Under the pieces are notes generated by a model, which worked only from the letters and a program-made list of their open reading frames with translations, searched no databases and was not told the DNA's origin. DNA of 64,000 nt from Cladorhizidae sp. MBARI D1340-BT2 (taxonomy: Eukaryota > Porifera > Demospongiae > Poecilosclerida > Cladorhizidae): contig JAQNBH010000006.1 in assembly GCA_028752905.1 (NCBI GenBank), positions 29,423,410 to 29,487,409 of the forward strand. Reading direction: 5' to 3'. The stretch's first letter is position 1. Each line of letters begins with the position of its first letter. This document shows positions 21,441 through 33,429 of this stretch, piece after piece. The position numbers and the translations under genes are program-made.

Positions 21441-23860
21441 GATCTGATAATAGCTAGCTCTATCAGGAAACAAATCGCAGACCATTTACCATTTCAATGC
21501 TGAAAATACAGCAAATCATTTCGAACAATCAATATTGATGTTGTTGGAATTCATAATTCAAAGCAACAACTGGCTACAGCTATCAAGGGTTATAATTACC
21601 TACACAACAAGCATTCAAATTGGACTTTACTTTCTCTGAGATAAAATTTACTTTTAATTTGAGAAGCCTTTTCGGTTCTTTTCCCCCATCCTGTATCTTG
21701 ATGGTCTCCATCTCCTATTAAATATTCACTGCTAATATCATTACAACCCTCAACACAATATTTCTAGAGGTATATGCCATCAACTTGATATCAAGTTCAA
21801 GAAAAGTGTTCTGAAAATACTGGGAAAAGGGCATAGGTATGCATTACCAAGTGCCTACTACAGGGGCAAAGGTATCAAGTTACCAAGAGCCTAGTGCAAG
21901 GGCAAGGAAAAAAAAGTGATTGAGATTAGGGCACGTGAGAATCAATGGTGACTGTATGCTAGGCTAGGGCAAGGATCCACATGCATGACATCATATGAAG
22001 ATGGAAAATCATTAAAGTGGTGCTAATATGACATTGACTATGTAATCAATTACACCATAATTAAGCGATTATTACAAAATTAGTTGATATACAGGTATGT
22101 TTTTTTTCAGGGTATTGTGTGTGTGCGGAGTAAGGCATACAGTGAGTGGAAATTGGATCTCGCTTGCTCACTCATGAAAAGTCTTCAGAGCATGAGAATG
22201 AAGAATAAAGTTTCACTCCATTTCCACCGCTCAACACATGGAACTGGAAACACTGGTGAATACTGGCAGTGTATATTTTATATTGTGCTGTCCCTAGGTG
22301 CATGCCAACAGGTTGCAAGCACTTGCATTCTTGTAAATGTCTGACAAGGAATACTCAGAATGTGAGATTGATAGCTCTGGATTTATCATGCCACCTCCAC
22401 CCCATTGCAAGGATCCTAAGTTTGACTGGGGAAGGTTCATGTATGAGTATACAACCAACATATAGTTAGAGTGAGGCACTGGTGATTGTACATTTTATAA
22501 TAACCCTGCTAACTTTGAAGTTTCTAGCTCCACCACTTGTGCTGACCAGACTCGATATGCTTTTGGTGTGCATGACAACGATTGTTTTTTTGTTTGCAAT
22601 TAGCCAAAACAATTAGATATCCATTGGCCATCCATGCTTGGCTCTGTCCCGGAAGTGTTGCTAGGCTCTGGTCCAGCTGTGTAGAGTGAAGCCAGCTTAA
22701 GTTGGTAGGTTTGCACTGATCAGCAAATGCACTAGCACTTCCCTTAAGGTAGGATGTAACAATTTTTTTCTTAATTTTTGTCAAAAATACAAAAAAAATT
22801 TTTTTGCCATCTATCTATACTTTTGTCTATCTAATAGTCATATTTCAAGTTTCAGAACATTTCAATGCTCCACAATGAAGTTATGCACCTTGATGTGCAT
22901 GCTCTTCCATGCAATCGAATGCAATCAAGCTACACGGGGGGCTACACCAAAAGATTGAAGAAGAAAGGGCCTCAACCATGAGTGGCGATCGCTAACGCTA
23001 GGTACTAGAAGCTCGAATAAGGTACCAAATTGAAGCTCATTGTAAGCTCTCTATAGCCATAGTAACTGCGCGGTAGGGCGAGGAATGGACAGAAGAGCAG
23101 AAAAAGCAGTACAAGAACTAATATATTTGACATTCTCAACTTTGAAGGCTCTTATCTGAAATCATGTACTCGAGTCACTAAATTACATGTAACTGCCTTA
23201 TTTGTTTTACATATACCCACTTTTAATATATCATTAGAAAGCTTTTTTTCGGCTCTTTCTATGCAACAGAGGAATTTTTGTTAAAGTCAACTTTGGTGGG
23301 TATATGAGTCAGAATGTTGAAAAATTGATTGGTTTTCTTTTAAAAATTATTAAAAATCACATGAACATGATATAACAAATCTTCTGCTGCAATCAAGCCA
23401 CTGTGGTTGCTACAGGTGCTGTTTAAGTGGGAAGTGGTTAGGACTAATTAATCTTGAGTTGTGTATAATTTAGTGACACCCATATTAGGTCACAGCTGGA
23501 TCCATAACTTCACCTAGGGAGTAGGTAAATATCAAGTTTATCACTTAGCGGACCGTACACGTTAATTGTAAAGTAAACACGAGATTATTCAATTCGAACG
23601 CGCATCTATTCCCAGAGACCGCGGGTGCGTTTAACGGTGGTCAATATTTAGTGTTCCAAGAAGTGGAGGCTTGATAAACAACTTATAGGTGCTACTCCTC
23701 TCTTAATACTTACTGTTACTTCATTACTCAAATCTCAAAAGGTTTTTCAAGTATATGAGCTGATAATAATTTTAAAAAGTAAAGCGAAAAACTACTCTTG
23801 TTACCAAGGTGAGTAAGTAACTTTACTTCAGCTAACCTAGTGGTTTCTTTTATGATTGTT
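21440..23860. other. intergenic, no gene established
   Basis: A 41-codon frame from 22339 (MSDKEYSECEIDSSGF, then a Pro run) resembles the acidic N-termini of piggyBac-type transposases but is too short to call. A small GC-richer island at 23570-23640 contains several CG dinucleotides. Nothing else is supported. Confidence 0.45.
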
Positions 23861-23869
23861 AGAGCAAGC

Positions 23870-24155
23870 TAAATAGTGTATGAATAGTAAATAGTTTAGC
23901 TAGCGCATCTAAATAGTGTAGGAATAGTAAATAATTTAGCTAGCGTAGCTAAATAGCTATCTAGCTAGTGTAGCTAAATAGCTAGCTAGCTAGCCCACCT
24001 TGTAGCTAACTAGCTAGCGCTTCATGTAGCTAGCTAGCTATCGGACCCAAGTAGCTAACCAGCTAGCGCTCCCATATAGCTAGCTGGCTAAAGCACCCAA
24101 GTAGCTAGCACCCCCATATAGCTAGTTAGCAGTTAAATGGCTATCTAGCTTAGCT
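23870..24155. repeat. AGCT/TAGC-rich low-complexity tandem region
   Basis: Overlapping TAGCTAGC and GCTAAATAG words make irregular units of about 25-35 bp (for example CACCCAAGTAGCTA, AGCTAGCGCT). The words are self-complementary, so the tract can form hairpins. Confidence 0.85.
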
Positions 24156-24389
24156 AAATAGCCTTTTCTCTCCTAAGAACACTGTGATTTTGTTATATAG
24201 TCCTTGCTTCCATTCAGTTGTTCACTTATTAATATATTTTAAATATAGGATTGCAGCAACATCTGTCATGTAATCATAACCATGAAACTAGGATGAAGTT
24301 ATACTTATATAGATTCATTCTTCTGTTTTATATGTCCTCAGTGAGTGGTAGGTGTGGAGTGGAGTGTGTTAGGCAGGCACCACATCTAT

Positions 24390-25129
24390 ACAGGTGAGGT
24401 GTCTGGTGCCATCCTGCCATTGCAGAAAGCACAGTTACACCTCTGACTTCCACACACTTGGTAATGGTGTCCCTTGCCATTCAGCCTGTTTGCCCTTCAG
24501 CTGTTCTTGGGCCCACTTCGGCTCAGCATGTGCATTGGTCCTGTCAATGGTAAACTTTAGCATGGTTGGACCAAAGAATAGTTGAAAACAATCTTCTGCA
24601 CTTTGGCAGGATGGAGGAACATTAGGTCCTGGTAGAAGGATTTATGGGCTACTCTGCAATGTCATCTAGAATTTAAAAAGAAATAATAATGGTTTATATG
24701 TAAAGTTTGCTTGATATAAAACATTTGTCTGTGTAGTACCTAATACCTAATAATATTAATTGTTATTGTTCTTTTATTCCAGGAATGTCATACCTTCCCC
24801 AGCAGTTCCCCACATATATTGGCTAGCATCCACACGGCTGGTTCCACTTCCAACTGATCTTCCTCTACTCTGCTATCCTCAACCTGCAGCTCTTCCCTTC
24901 CTCTGCTATTCTCTATCTGCAGCTCTTCCCCTATTACGATGCCTCCCATTGACATCTGCTGACTTAGTCCTATCACTGTATCTTTCCCCCTATTTTCACT
25001 TGCTCCAACATCCATACTTGCACTCCCATCCTTGGTCTCATAAAAATTGCTACTCATATCTTCATCATTCCTACAACTATTTGAGTCACAGTATGTACAA
25101 TCACCAATGCCATTACCATCAGATAACAT
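24390..25129 (-). pseudogene. second piggyBac-like transposase, N-terminal fragment with an intron
   Basis: Exon one (25129-24789) encodes an acidic N-terminus with an internal repeat (EELQIENSRGREELQVEDSR). It ends at the donor GGGGAAG/GTATGA. An intron of about 124 bases ends in a good acceptor, TTATTTCTTTTTAAATTCTAG (about 24668). The next exon, in the same phase, reads GPNVPPSCQSAEDCFQLFFG then PTMLKFTIDRTNAHAEPKW, the block that opens piggyBac transposases. One in-frame TAA seven codons into exon two and loss of the frame after about 24470 show a broken copy. The DDE domain is not present. Confidence 0.6.
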
Positions 25130-25215
25130 CTCTAGTAGAGTCTGGGTATCATAACCACAGGCCTAACAACCACGAACCGCAGTAAAAAAAACTTTGTGGT
25201 CAAAATGAAGTAGCT

Positions 25216-25322
25216 GTCACGATATCGTGACGGTGGTCTACAGGTGACAATTACTACTGTCACGAATACGTGACAATGGTCTTATAGATACACCTGCGCG
25301 TGTTACGAATTCATGACAATGG
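25216..25322. promoter_or_regulatory. three palindromes in a 43-bp tandem repeat
   Basis: GTCACGATATCGTGAC (25216-25231, perfect 16-bp palindrome), GTCACGAATACGTGAC (25259-25274) and GTTACGAATTCATGAC (25302-25317) start exactly 43 bases apart. Each is followed by RRTGGTC/T. They lie 87-190 bases upstream of the ATG at 25129 on the minus strand. Regular spacing of about four helical turns suits binding of a dimeric protein on one face of the DNA. They could be operators, or subterminal transposase sites. Confidence 0.75.
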
Positions 25323-25329
25323 TTCACTA

Positions 25330-27050
25330 AGTGTTAAATCAATAGAAAGCACATACAATTGTCTACATTTTGATATCAAAATCAGCTGCATAGTGTTAAA
25401 AATTAAAGAGTTATGAGGTAATAAATTTTTACATCTTCTGTGGTTACATCCTCCCTTAAGCAGCAAAGGCAAATAGCACATTTAACCGTGTGAGCTTTTA
25501 ACGCTGAAAACTATGCTCACCAGTTTTATACATTTAGCATGATGATTTAAATGTTACTGGGTCATCAAACTGTACGTGGCTATATAGATTTTTTGCTCCC
25601 TTCTTTCTTAGCAGTTTGTTGGAAAAGATTGTTTTCTTGTAATAATTATTCATTATTCCTGATCAAAGATAGAGCATCTATAGCATAAACATTGAGTGAG
25701 TAAATTTAAGTCGATCATCGAGAAAGTCTACACTGTCAACTGAGAGTTGGCTGAGTAATAATATTCCTAATATTATTCCTGATGAAGGCTAGAGAATCTA
25801 GTCAAAATGTCGAGAGAGTAAATTTCCAAGTTAATTACCGAGAAGATCATTGTACTAGTACAACTACTATTGCTACTACTATAAAATTCAGGTGGGAGTG
25901 GGTAGCATCAGGGTGTCGATGTGTGGCAGCATCTATCACTACAAGAAATGTGATCTATATAGCCCTCACAGCCTCCACAATAACCTCACAATAACAAACC
26001 TCACTGTTCCTTACTTGTCTTTGACAAATGAATCACCTGCCTTAGGCAAGTTGATGTTGATCATCTCTAATCAATGGCTACAAAGGCAAAAATGAGTGAC
26101 TCTCCAGAGCTAATATTATTAATATAGAGGTGGTGAGAAAGTTTCTTTACCACCTATTTAGCTATCTGGGGCTATAAAGTACAAGGTTTTCTACACCTGT
26201 AAGGTCATGTCATGCTATAGGTTTATAAGAGAAAAAAACATGCAAGAGGGGTATAACAATATTTAATTAAAGTTCTAAACTAGAGCTAGCTATCGAGTGC
26301 TGTTACCTAGCTATGTGTACATAATTGTACATCAATATTTCAGGTGAAAACAGTATCATCCAAGAGGGTGATGTGGCAGTGCACCATGCCTTTAGGCCTC
26401 TCAGCATTGTCCAGTTCGGGCTTAAGGGACACTATGTAGGTGTTGTGTTTCTACCTAAAACTTCAAACTCACGTCAGAAGTGCCATTGGATGGTCCAGTT
26501 TCCAATTTGTAGCTTGGTCAAACTGCCGAAGTTTTTCTCTTTCAGAACATACAATACTTTAAAGGTTGTACTCCGCATATATTGGTTGGTAAAGTTATCT
26601 GAGGTGATAATTAGAAGAAAACCAGGAAGCCCAGCTGAGAGCACCCAACAACAACGCCATAATTACGAGCTTCAAAGGGCAGACTCTTTTTTGGGGCAAA
26701 CCACAAATGTGTACCAACGAGAAAAACTATGCTCAGCAAAAATATACAGGTGAGAGCAGTGCAATGGTATAAGGAATAAGATTGACATTTGGTGTTTGGT
26801 GCTTAATAATAATCACATTAGCAAAACACTAGTGGAGCTAGCTACATTTCATGCCCCAATAACACCGAGATAAATATTATTCAGTACGTCCGACATTCAT
26901 ATCATGCTCAATTAATGGAGTTATTTCATTTCAAGACAATTGATTTCATGCCTGAAAGGAAAGCTAGGTGCAAATGGTGAAGAGAAGACTGTACAAGGCA
27001 AAGCAGAATTATTATGTTCTACAACTGCAGTAGCCAACAGTTAGGTAGTA
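25330..27050. other. intergenic with one possible exon
   Basis: A frame at 26342-26750 (+) is bounded by an acceptor (CATCAATATTTCAG) and a donor (ATACAG/GTGAGA). It reads ENSIIQEGDVAVHHAFRPLS and onwards. It has no recognised domain. The rest shows only short frames. Confidence 0.4.
26342..26750 (+). CDS. possible internal exon, unknown function
   Basis: The open frame spans the whole interval between a polypyrimidine-poor acceptor (ATATTTCAG) and a consensus donor (CAG/GTGAGA). The product is mixed hydrophobic/basic without a recognisable fold. It could equally be chance. Confidence 0.22.
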
Positions 27051-27059
27051 GTCCTTAAT

Positions 27060-28515
27060 GAGTTCTTGGACATCTCAGAGGCAATGGTAAATAGAGGCTG
27101 GAATGACATCCCTTCACCGACAACATGCCTGCAGATTTTGACTCAGTTTGGAAGGACCACAGGAAAAATACACACAGGACCACTGCAGCAGTTCACGTGC
27201 TTAGCAAGGTCCGAGTTCAACTTGTTGAAGTCTATGCCATGTACAATTCTTACTTTTCCAACTGAAATTATACACTCATACACACCAGTGACACTAAAGT
27301 CATTCCAGTCATCTAAAATGGGAGGCCTGGGACATGTATCCGAGACGATCTCCTTCAGCAGATGAATCAGCTTAAATCTAAGGTCATTTTCAATGATGCT
27401 CTGTATGATGGAAAAGAGGCGTAGCCTGTTCAGTTTGGAAAGTGTTTTCTTCACCTTCCTTGGCCACACAACTACCCAAGAGTGCTCTCATCTCGTCTTC
27501 ATCCATCCCTGAAATAAACTGCACTAAACATGAACCAACCAAGCTATCTTGTGCATTAGTTTGCGGTGTGATCTCGTATCGCCAACGACCACTCACATGA
27601 AATTTGTATAAGCAATTCCTTTCCTCCACAAACTACAGCATTCCTTTCATGCATGAAGCTTCATTTGGGAACTTCCTCCCTAAAATAGCTTGGAAACTTT
27701 CAAGCTGAAAAGAACACTGCTCTCGTAAATTAAAGATGAGAAATTATTCTTCGAGATGTGGCCTGCTTCTTTAGCTTCCTGCATGCTTCCTTTAACCCTC
27801 CTTTGTCTCTCCTGGCTCATACTTCCGCCCTCCAGATGGATGCTATAAACAGCGCTGGCTACTTCATGAGACACCACAGTGAACTTGGATACCCTACTCA
27901 CCTCCATTAGGTAATGCAGAGGAATAGCACACTTCATGCATGGGTAAATCCGACTACCCAGGACATAATCAGACATAAATTCACATGCTTTGCCAGTCTG
28001 TGACTCGGAAACGTGGTCTTTCTTGTTCATGACTATGACATCAGCATATTGGAGTTGGCTATCAGCTGCAGCGGGGTATGTTTCACCACCCTTAAATTTG
28101 GCTACAAGAGCGTAGGAGTCCACAACAGTCACTACAGCATCAAGGAGGATTCAGTACATCCTCCCATATTCCTGTTCTAGCTATAGTGGCCAATGGGTTG
28201 TCATTCCACTGCTCTCGATGAGGAGATAATCAAACTTCCCTATATCAACATCGTGCAACAGATTCCAAACTGCTGTTTGAAACTCACCCTAAATTGAACA
28301 GCAGAGGTAGCCATTGGTAAATCTACCACTGAATCTTGGCTTTGGTTCATCTTGACTATCTGACGGTCTAAGTTGACAGAGGCGAAATCAGTCACAGCAT
28401 CTGCAACCCTCAAATGTTAGAAAGCATGGTAGTCGAGGAGAGTGGTTCTTTCAGCTACAAGGTTCAGGGTAACTGGGAGCTTTCTCTTCTTTCCAGCCCA
28501 AGCTTGGTCCTCCCT
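27060..28515 (-). pseudogene. CobW/ZNG1-type GTPase (metallochaperone) pseudogene, left copy
   Basis: CobW/ZNG1 proteins are P-loop GTPases that deliver zinc or other metals. Here the order, read right to left, is KLPVT and a damaged P-loop (about 28490-28440), DFASVNLDRQIVK (about 28385), NGYLCCSI in a shifted frame (the usual CxCC metal motif with its first Cys changed to Tyr, about 28300), DIGKFDYLLIESSGMT (about 28230), LDAVVTVVDSYALVAKF with LQYADVIVMNKKDHVSES (G4 NKxD, about 28140-28010), and the C-terminal domain (27900-27140: IPLHYLMEVSRVS, LYKFHVSGRWRYEI, KVRIVHGIDFNKLN). The Walker A segment reads LVAERTTLL in place of GFLGAGKTTLL, so the essential Lys is gone. Stops and at least four frameshifts confirm a pseudogene. 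A copy sits inverted at 63680-64000. Confidence 0.85.
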
Positions 28516-28799
28516 GTGAATGTAGATGTTATTTAAACTATATCATCTTCCAGTAGTTCAACTCGGTAAGATAACAACTTCAGTACGGCATTAACCGGCA
28601 TGTTCTCACATCCTGCTTAATTAGCAGATAAGTGTGCACCACTTGCCCCGCCAGCCTCAGTAGTGTTACATGCTCTTGATTTTTATAAGAGAAGTGTGTG
28701 CGTGTCTTATTGGGATCTAGAATCATCATAATACCTTCTTGCACCAATTCATTACAACTATTTTGACCTAAATCTAATAATCTTAGTGAATACAGTAGC

Positions 28800-30575
28800 T
28801 ATGTGCCACCTAATTCATATCACATTGGCCTGTTCTCTTATCTGAAAGAAACTTGCGCTATGGGCAAAGTAATAATAATATATCACTTTAACTTCACTGA
28901 TATCAACTGAGCCTCACTTACCAATCTGTCCATGATTTCTTCGATGTTCCGTGACCTCAGTCTATAACTGTACACTTCATCTGTTTATAACTAGCCCTAC
29001 TCAAACTGGCAACATCCTTGATTTTGTCATTACCAAACCATTCTGAGCTCATCCTTTATTCCACTTTCTGTTCAAGTTGGACCAATTCAAGTTACCTCAT
29101 TTATAACTACTGCCATTCCCACACAACCTCATCATGCAAGATTTTTTTATCTCTCCCTCTAAAGCTGAGATGGATGGCCTGAATGACTTCTATTAGATTA
29201 TTTTTTTTCACCACTTACTTTCTCTAAATGATACAGAATATGTATGCTTAGCACTAAAACCAGTTATCACCAATACTGTGTCAGTAATAAAAAATCGTCA
29301 CCAGGAACCGAAATATTTTTCTCCAATAATAAAGTATTCTCTCAAATGCATTCACTCAAGCAGAACAAAGTACAGGATAGCTCCTTCTATGAGCAACTAA
29401 TCTCCATGACCCACCAACTTCAGTTCCAAATGTCCAAAGTAAAAAGATCATATGAATATTGTGAAAGACAACTGCATTAACAACCTAGCCAGAATATACA
29501 TATGATAGTATTACAGGAGGACTCCTTCCACTTCCAACTATATATGAGCAATTACTCTCCATAACCCACCAACTTCAGATCCAAATGTTCGAAGCATAAA
29601 GAATATCATGAAAGACAACTGCATTAACAGCCTAGCCAGAATAAACATAGTATACACATTCCGATCATAGCTCTGCAACTACCTCTACTCGCTATGAAAG
29701 GGACAGTCTGCAGAACAGCTGCTTCAATTCTGTTTTCACTAGGAGCCCGCTCATCCTTCCACAGCAGTACTCATTCCTATTTCCTCAGAAATCCAGGCCA
29801 CCTTTACTATCTCTGCAGAGGAAGTTTATGGATATCCTTAGTAAAACTTGAACAAAACCAAGGTAAAGAAATTGATGGAATGCATCCAAGACTACACTGC
29901 TTTGGCTGTCTATAAAATCTCTCCCTGGACCAGTACATTGCAGCTGATTCGTACATACACAACATTATTCCAATTTATAAATCAGGGAATAAGCCCTTGG
30001 GCGCCAACTACAGACCTATAGCTTGTCTCTAAAATTATAGAGAAACAGGTCTATGACAATATAATCAGCTTTGCTACTTGTTCAATCTAAACCAGATTCC
30101 AGAAAAATAGTTTCACCCTTCAACTGCTGTTGCTATTCATGAGAACTAACTATTTATTGTAATGGCTATCACAACTGAAAAGTTAACCATCTACCGAGGC
30201 TTTTGATAGTGTCCCCCATGGTGAACTTCTATTCAAGTATTCCTGCATTGTAATTACTAGAGACATAATTATGCAACTGGTTTAGGTCATATCTGTCTTC
30301 TGGTACCTACTGTGTCACTCTCGGACTGCCCCAAGGATGTATCTTTAAATCTCTATTAATAATTATCTACATTAAAGTTTGTACTAAGTTCTCCAACATC
30401 TTCATCATTGCTGTCCAACCCAATGCATCAAACTGGTATGGAATGTGAACGACTGCTACCAACTTCAACATGACTTAGACTCATTTCCCTGCGTAGCTGG
30501 AGTTCAAATAAAAAACTCAACTTCAATATTAAAATATGTGTATAGTGCAGGAAGTTATTAATGTCCACGCGAACT
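28800..30575 (+). pseudogene. non-LTR retrotransposon (LINE) fragment: endonuclease tail and reverse transcriptase
   Basis: The plus strand carries blocks of a LINE ORF2 in shifting frames: PTQTGNILDFVITK (about 29000, end of the AP-endonuclease), then IHNIIPIYKSGNKPLGANYR and PIACL (about 29960, RT fingers), VPHGELL-like sequence after FDS (about 30205), and a degraded SDCPKD block (about 30330, normally SGVPQGS). The catalytic FADD box is not preserved. Many stops are present. The type (CR1/Jockey-like order) is inferred. Confidence 0.68.
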
Positions 30576-30739
30576 TTGTACTGTAACTTACTAACACTTA
30601 CTTTTTGCCCAAAATTTCTTGCACCATAATGCTCAGCTTAAAATTTCTTTTAAAATGGTACCACTTTTAGCTGCACCTGGTGCATTTAGAAACTCTATGG
30701 GATTTTAATACAATACAAAAGTGGGCGTGGCATGCTTCC

Positions 30740-32059
30740 ATGACAACTCCTGCGACTGAATCAGTTGGGCTTCTTTCTCTGAAGTATAGCAAGTTTTGGG
30801 GTGAGACTATGAGTGAGGATGGACCCCCAAAAAGTCCCTATGGTCCAAGGAAGCACCATGCTGACAAAGCAGCTGTAGCAAGAGCTGCTAAACAGCAGAG
30901 GGAGGAAGTTGACTTACATTCAAGCAGTCTTGGTGAGCTTGATGAATTGTTTGCTTTCCGTCGGATACTGCCATCATCTGAAAATTAGTTTGAGCCAGAG
31001 TCCTTTCTCAGAAGATGCACAAGAGGCATATAGTGAGTGGATGCATTGCCAGCCAAAGGACACTGTTAGAATGATTGCCATTACCATAATGGATATATTT
31101 CGAAAGCGTTTAGGCCTAACTTATGTTGCTACAGCTACTGAAGCTGGTTTAGTGGTTGGTTTCAATGAAAAGATAATCAGAGGCTGGATGAAAGATTTCT
31201 ACCAGTGCAAGGGAGAGTTTACTGGATCAGCACAAAGCAAGCACATTCGGCCATATGTTGTGGATGATGATGAACACTGCAGATTGAAAGCATTGGCATG
31301 GTTACGTAAAGGAAAAGTGAGCCAGTTATGACTGCTACAAAATTTGCAACCTGGGTAAATTCAGAGATGTTACCAAATTCTCACTTACCATATGGTTTTT
31401 CTCGTTCCATCACTTCACGCAAACAGCCAGAAAGTGGCTGTATGATCTTAATTTCTCACCTACATCTCTAAAGAAAGCCATATACTTTGACGGTCTTGAG
31501 CATGATGATGGGAGAGAATATCATCGCATGTATATGCAGAAAATTGAAATCTTGGAGTTAATTCACTTGCCACCTCCTTTGTGTGTAGATGGAGTGACCG
31601 AGGAAACAATTGGCAATCCAGATGCACTGTGGTGCTTGGTGTTATTATACCATGATGAATCAAGCTTTCATGCCAATGAAGGCCAGTCGTGGTAATGGGG
31701 AGAGGAGGGAAAGTTGGTTATTCTCCCAAAGGTGCTATTCATGGTTTATGATCAGGGACTTCATTGACAAACACAATGGCTTTTTCGTCTAACCCCACAC
31801 GAACATGATGAAGCTAAGGATTCAGACCCAGATATTCCTATGGCAGCAAGAGTTGTTTTTAAGTTTGGAGCACTTGGTCAATGATAATGGAGCAGGTTGA
31901 ATTTTCCGTAACTGGAAGTGGTAAACAGAACGGCCTGTTAAAAGTGCTCTAAGAACACAATGTTAACCCTACTGGCATGTTGAAAGCAGACATGATGAAG
32001 AAGCTTGAGACAATGCATGACTTTCAAACCAAAAAATCGAAGGTGGAAGAGCTTTTCAC
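30740..32059 (+). pseudogene. IS630/Tc1-mariner-like (DDE) transposase remnant
   Basis: The frame starts near 30809 (MSEDGPPKSPYGPRKHHADK). After a frame change come RMIAITIMDIFRKRLGLTYV, ETIRGWMKDFY-like sequence (KIIRGWMKDFYQCKGEFTG) and RLKALAWLRKGK. Broken frames then give YFDGLEHDDGREYHRMY (about 31495), HDESSFHANEGQS-like sequence (about 31650, first catalytic Asp region), RLTPHEHDEAKDSDPDIPM (about 31790) and VHDF/KVEELF (about 32040). The family is common in invertebrates as uncharacterised DDE-superfamily proteins. The second Asp region and the C-terminus are deleted. The mirror copy is at 60159-61400. Confidence 0.65.
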
Positions 32060-32860
32060 ATGACCAAGTAGTGCATGAAACAAATATTTATGCACAAATT
32101 CTTATTTTAAATATGCCACTTACGGTTCTCTCAGGCTCAGTGTAACTACTGTAAGACTTGCTCACCACCCACCTCCACATCCAGAAGAGTGCTTCAAAGA
32201 GTAACTCACAGCCAAGATCCTGAAGAAACCAAGAGCAACACAGTGAACTCATGACTATATTGTTCTATATTGTTATTCAATTGTCTTTTTACAAAACATT
32301 GTACTTGATCTAGCAAGGTATTCAAATGGATTTTTGCTGTTATTGTTGCTGACAATCTTGTTCTTGTAGCTAGATAGAGTGTATTTAGGCAGGTAAAGTT
32401 TTAGTGGACAATGTAAAAAAATTGCTCCCACCAACCTAAATTGCCAATCATATAGCTACAACACAGCATAGAGACAAATCTAGCATACTTTGCATAGTCT
32501 AAGCAGCCTACTAACATACAAAAATAGCGAGAAAGTAGTAGAAGCTACAATGACTAGTTTCTAAACAAAGGTATAAAAAACCAATACCGTCAATACGATT
32601 TATTTTACTGGCTATCGAATACTCACAGTTTGCTGAGATAACCAATGTTCCCTGGATGTGTCTCTGTTGTTTGATCAATTTTAGAGTAGTAAATATGCCG
32701 TACCAGCAGCTAACAACAGACCGTTTCTTCCACGATTGCATAAGGTATAAATAAACAATGCTGCACCCAGATGATTGCTTCTGGTTTGAGTATAACACAC
32801 GTATGATTATTGTGACGTTTTCAATTGACACCGCGTAAGTGCTAACAGGTGATGAGCTAC
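32060..32860. other. no gene recognised
   Basis: Only short frames are present. It separates the inverted-repeat arm from the duplicated block that starts near 32830. Confidence 0.4.
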
Positions 32861-33090
32861 AGCTGCAGCAAGTGCATACATGTGAATATGTACACAATGC
32901 TGGGTAGTTTACTCTTTGCTGTGGCTCTCCTCTCCATGATTAATTCTACCCAACCTCATATAGCATCCCTGTTTCTCATGCCACATCTGAGGAGCTAGTT
33001 GTCTAATAGTTGGTAACTCTAATTTATCATCCTGATTTAAGGCTTCTAATAACTAGGTTTGAGAGACATCCCCCTGGGACAGTGGGGCTT
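32830..33090 (+). repeat. repeat block S, copy 1 (also 36660-36910)
   Basis: Shared words with the copy at 36660-36910 include AGTGCATACATGTG, CTACCCAACCTCAT, TAGCATCCCTGTTT and TTGAGAGACATC. They occur in the same order and orientation. Confidence 0.8.
32888..32998 (+). CDS. small signal-peptide-like frame in duplicated sequence
   Basis: A 36-codon frame begins MYTMLGSLLFAVALLSMINS, a typical hydrophobic signal sequence. It lies in a block (32830-33090) repeated at 36660-36910, where the frame is broken, and more weakly at 35300-35470. It may be the first exon of a decayed, tandemly duplicated gene for a secreted or membrane protein. No downstream exon could be linked. Confidence 0.28.
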   Translation: MYTMLGSLLFAVALLSMINSTQPHIASLFLMPHLRS

Positions 33091-33429
33091 GTACAGTAGG
33101 TGATTTAAAAAAAGGTTCTGTTTCTGTACCCATTCCAAAGCTAATGATATGATGTTGGAGAAATTTGAAACGCAGAATCAATGCATAAAAAACGAGACAG
33201 ATAATGCAAAACAAATGCTGTTAGGTTTACACTTCCAATTTTTTAATCTTGCACTTTTTAATAATAAATGTGTGCGCACACATTTACACGTACATATGGG
33301 CTCCAGTTGTTTACAACAAGCTAAATCTAGCGAGGTTTTTTGCTCCACTTTGTCTTCTTCCCAGATGTAATTTTTTTACATCAAGAAGTTTATTACCAAC
33401 TGAAGTATTAGTCATTTCTCTTCCTAGTC

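Larger units (their letters stand above)
28226..32059 (+). repeat. left arm of a large inverted duplication
   Basis: The block (CobW N-terminal half, LINE fragment, DDE transposase remnant) is repeated in reverse complement at 60159-64000. Sampled coding stretches differ by roughly 3 percent with small indels. The homology stops near GAGCTTTTCACA (32059) on the inner side. On the outer side it reaches the end of the window, so the true arm is longer than 3.83 kb. Confidence 0.9.
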
